Origin: Acetobacterium woodii | Lineage (GTDB): Bacteria; Bacillota; Clostridia; Eubacteriales; Eubacteriaceae | Direction of reading: 5' to 3' | DNA length: 64,000 nt | NCBI GenBank assembly: GCA_016213825.1 | Contig: JACQZP010000020.1 | Location: 62,001 to 126,000, forward strand | In this document: positions 62,260-64,000 of the stretch, in pieces | Position numbering within the stretch: the first letter of the stretch is position 1 | Layout: the number at the start of each line of letters is the position of its first letter | The notes under the pieces: generated by a model | Told to the model about the DNA's origin: nothing | What the model saw: the letters and a program-made list of their open reading frames with translations, nothing else | Database searches by the model: none | Made by a program: the position numbers and the translations under genes

Positions 62260-63624
62260 ATGAATCGTATTTTTTCGGAAATTACCCCTGAAATTATAGA
62301 GTATAGTGAATTATGTGTTAAAAATAGCTACATCGAACCAGAATTATATAAAAAATATCAGGTTAACCGAGGCCTTCGGGATTTAGATGGAAATGGTGTC
62401 TTAACCGGGTTGACTGAAATCTCAGAAATTCAGGCCTATATATTTGAAAACGGTAAAAAAATTGGAACAGAGGGCAAACTATTTTATCGGGGTGTCGATG
62501 TTCAAGAACTTGTTGATGGTTTAGTCAAAGAAAAACGTTTTGGGTTTGAGGAAGTCGTTTATCTGTTATTGTTTGGCGATCAGCCCAATAAGGTTGAGCT
62601 GGATAGTTTTACAAAGGTTCTTGGCAATTATCGCAGCTTACCAACCAGCTTTGTCCGCGACATCATCATGAAAGCTCCCAGTTCAGATATGATGAACACG
62701 CTGGCCAGAAGTGTCTTGACACTTTTTTCTTACGATGATAATGCCAGCGATGTAACGATTCCCAATGTTTTAAGACAATCCCTGGAATTAATTGCCTTAT
62801 TTCCATTGTTGGCAGTTTATGGTTATCAGACATATAAACATTATCATGATGACCAAAGTCTGTTTATCCATCAACCGCAACCGAACCTGTCAACGGCAGA
62901 GAATATTCTTTACATTTTGCGACCAGACAGTCAATACACCGAACTGGAAGCACGTATTCTTGATATCGCCCTGGTACTCCATGCTGAACATGGTGGCGGA
63001 AATAACTCGACCTTTACAACTCACGTTGTCTCCTCTTCGGGAACGGATACCTATTCAGTTATTGCAGCTTCCCTGGGATCATTAAAAGGCCCGAAACATG
63101 GTGGGGCCAATATTAAAGTAGTCGAAATGTTTGAAGATATGAAACAAACTTTAGATGACTGGACTGATGAAAAACAAGTCCGTCAATATCTGGTAGATCT
63201 GCTGCATAAGCGCGCTTTTGACAATGCCGGTTTGATTTATGGAATGGGTCATGCCATCTATTCTGTATCGGATCCTCGGGCCAATGTTTTTAAAGGATTT
63301 GTGAAAAGCCTGTCTGAAGAAAAGGGACTGCATGACGAGTTTGAACTCTATTCAATGGTGGAACGGTTAGCACCAGAGGTAATCGGTGAGGAACGAAAAA
63401 TCTATAAGGGCGTCAGTGCCAATGTGGATTTCTATAGTGGCTTTGTTTATAGTATGCTGGGACTGCCACTCGAACTCTTTACGCCGATTTTTGCAATTGC
63501 CAGAATTGCCGGCTGGAGTGCCCACCGCTTAGAAGAACTCATTAATGCCGGTAAAATTATTCGACCAGCGTATATGAATGTCAGTGAGCGACGTTCATAT
63601 GAGCCATTGGACGAACGCCAATAA
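62260..63624 (+). CDS. Citrate synthase
   Basis: This Si-type citrate synthase-family enzyme condenses oxaloacetate and acetyl-CoA. The 454-residue protein has an N-terminal extension of about 60 residues before YFYRGVDVQELVDG-like sequence (LFYRGVDVQELVDGL), then ALVLHAEHGGGNNSTF, GPKHGGAN and GMGHAIYSVSDPRA with catalytic His and Asp. In an anaerobe without a full citric acid cycle it supplies 2-oxoglutarate for glutamate. Three start codons in a row exist; the ATG at 62260, seven nt after AGGAG, is preferred. Confidence 0.93.
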   Translation: MNRIFSEITPEIIEYSELCVKNSYIEPELYKKYQVNRGLRDLDGNGVLTGLTEISEIQAYIFENGKKIGTEGKLFYRGVDVQELVDGLVKEKRFGFEEVVYLLLFGDQPNKVELDSFTKVLGNYRSLPTSFVRDIIMKAPSSDMMNTLARSVLTLFSYDDNASDVTIPNVLRQSLELIALFPLLAVYGYQTYKHYHDDQSLFIHQPQPNLSTAENILYILRPDSQYTELEARILDIALVLHAEHGGGNNSTFTTHVVSSSGTDTYSVIAASLGSLKGPKHGGANIKVVEMFEDMKQTLDDWTDEKQVRQYLVDLLHKRAFDNAGLIYGMGHAIYSVSDPRANVFKGFVKSLSEEKGLHDEFELYSMVERLAPEVIGEERKIYKGVSANVDFYSGFVYSMLGLPLELFTPIFAIARIAGWSAHRLEELINAGKIIRPAYMNVSERRSYEPLDERQ

Positions 63625-63686
63625 ACCGTCAGGTTTAACAATGACGGTGCCGCAATTAGCATAAAAATCTCTGTGATTTTCATAGT

Positions 63687-63732
63687 CTTCCTACTCTATT
63701 CTGTGCTAGAATAGAGTAGGAAGAATTTTTTT
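63687..63732 (+). terminator. 16-bp perfect hairpin with T tract before the psiE-like gene
   Basis: CTTCCTACTCTATTCT (63687-63702) and AGAATAGAGTAGGAAG (63708-63723) pair perfectly around GTGCT, followed by a T-rich tract that touches the ribosome binding site TTTGGAGAAG of the next gene. The 3' arm also contains TGCTAGAAT, an extended -10-like sequence. Confidence 0.8.
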
Positions 63733-63744
63733 TGGAGAAGAAAA

Positions 63745-64000
63745 ATGAAAAAAACACTAATAAAATCGAAATTTATGAGTTTTGTTCAAATTCTGGAAAT
63801 CATTATTGCTCTCATGGTCATAGTAGCAGCTATTATTGCGATGATTCATTTGTTCTCTGAACTAGTTTTATATGCAAATAATCCAAAAGATCCTAAAGGT
63901 TTTAGTAACTTTTTAGAAGTTTCCTTCAATGTGATTATTGGATTAGAATTTCTCAAAATGATTATTAAGCAAACTCCTGGTTCGGTGGTTGAGGTGTTAC
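63745..64000 (+). CDS. PsiE-like membrane protein (partial, 3' end outside window)
   Basis: The ATG at 63745 follows GGAGAAG, and the frame stays open for 85 codons to the window end. It has a first helix at about 15-45 (ILEIIIALMVIVAAIIAMIH), a loop with NNPKDPKGF, and a second helix running into VIIGLEFLKMIIKQTPGSVVEVL. The EFLKM..K.TPGSVVEV pattern resembles PsiE-type phosphate-starvation-inducible membrane proteins. The function is unknown; the assignment rests on half the protein. Confidence 0.6.
   Translation, partial: MKKTLIKSKFMSFVQILEIIIALMVIVAAIIAMIHLFSELVLYANNPKDPKGFSNFLEVSFNVIIGLEFLKMIIKQTPGSVVEVL

Overview
The window looks like chromosome from a low-to-medium GC Gram-positive anaerobe of class Clostridia, most likely the Eubacteriaceae (Acetobacterium/Eubacterium limosum group). 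The pointers are a FabK-type fatty acid synthesis cluster with a MarR/FabT-like regulator, RNase Y, HslUV, a two-domain UspA protein, a Tad pilus locus without secretin genes, AGGAGG-type ribosome binding sites and consensus TTGACA/TATAAT promoters. The genus is inferred from gene content and protein style, not from a database search.

Region 1 (1-8954, minus strand) is a type II fatty acid synthesis operon read right to left: fabT-like marR, fabH, acpP, fabK, fabD, fabG, fabF, accB, fabZ, accC, accD (cut by the window edge). Three operator-like palindromes overlap predicted -10 elements in front of marR, acpP and fabZ, which suggests one regulon controlled by the MarR protein. A second FabK/nitronate monooxygenase-like flavoprotein and an EamA transporter follow (9034-11111).

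Region 2 (11243-17520, plus) holds housekeeping genes (histidine phosphatase, ybeY, dgkA, era, recO) and small accessory genes (NifX-like protein, glyoxalase, MFS transporter, mscL). A DUF2325 gene on the minus strand sits behind a large perfect inverted repeat.

Region 3 (18369-28485, plus) is the most distinctive part. A consensus promoter is followed by two tandem c-di-GMP-I (GEMM) riboswitches, each with its own intrinsic terminator. Next comes a Tad/Flp pilus operon: prepilin peptidase, four tandem Flp pilins (two identical at protein level), an attenuator-like hairpin, TadE, a TadG-like protein, CpaB, CpaE/TadZ, TadA, TadB, TadC, a DUF192 protein and a DivIVA-like coiled-coil protein.

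Region 4 (28635-36984, plus) carries degV, a UspA tandem protein, an orphan ABC solute-binding lipoprotein, dprA, topA, hslV and hslU.

Region 5 (37136-61804, plus) is a long information-processing block: rpsB-tsf, pyrH-frr, rimP-nusA-rnpM-infB-rbfA-nrnA-truB-ribF, rpsO, pnp-dut, ftsK-rimO-pgsA-cinA, recA, rny-ymdB, purB. The usual uppS-cdsA-dxr-rseP-ispG-polC block between frr and rimP, and ylxQ between rnpM and infB, are absent. recA has a consensus promoter and a perfect LexA box.

Region 6 (61846-64000, plus) has a tRNA-Trp gene, a citrate synthase gene and the start of a PsiE-like membrane protein gene that runs off the window. I saw no insertion sequence, prophage, CRISPR array or rRNA.
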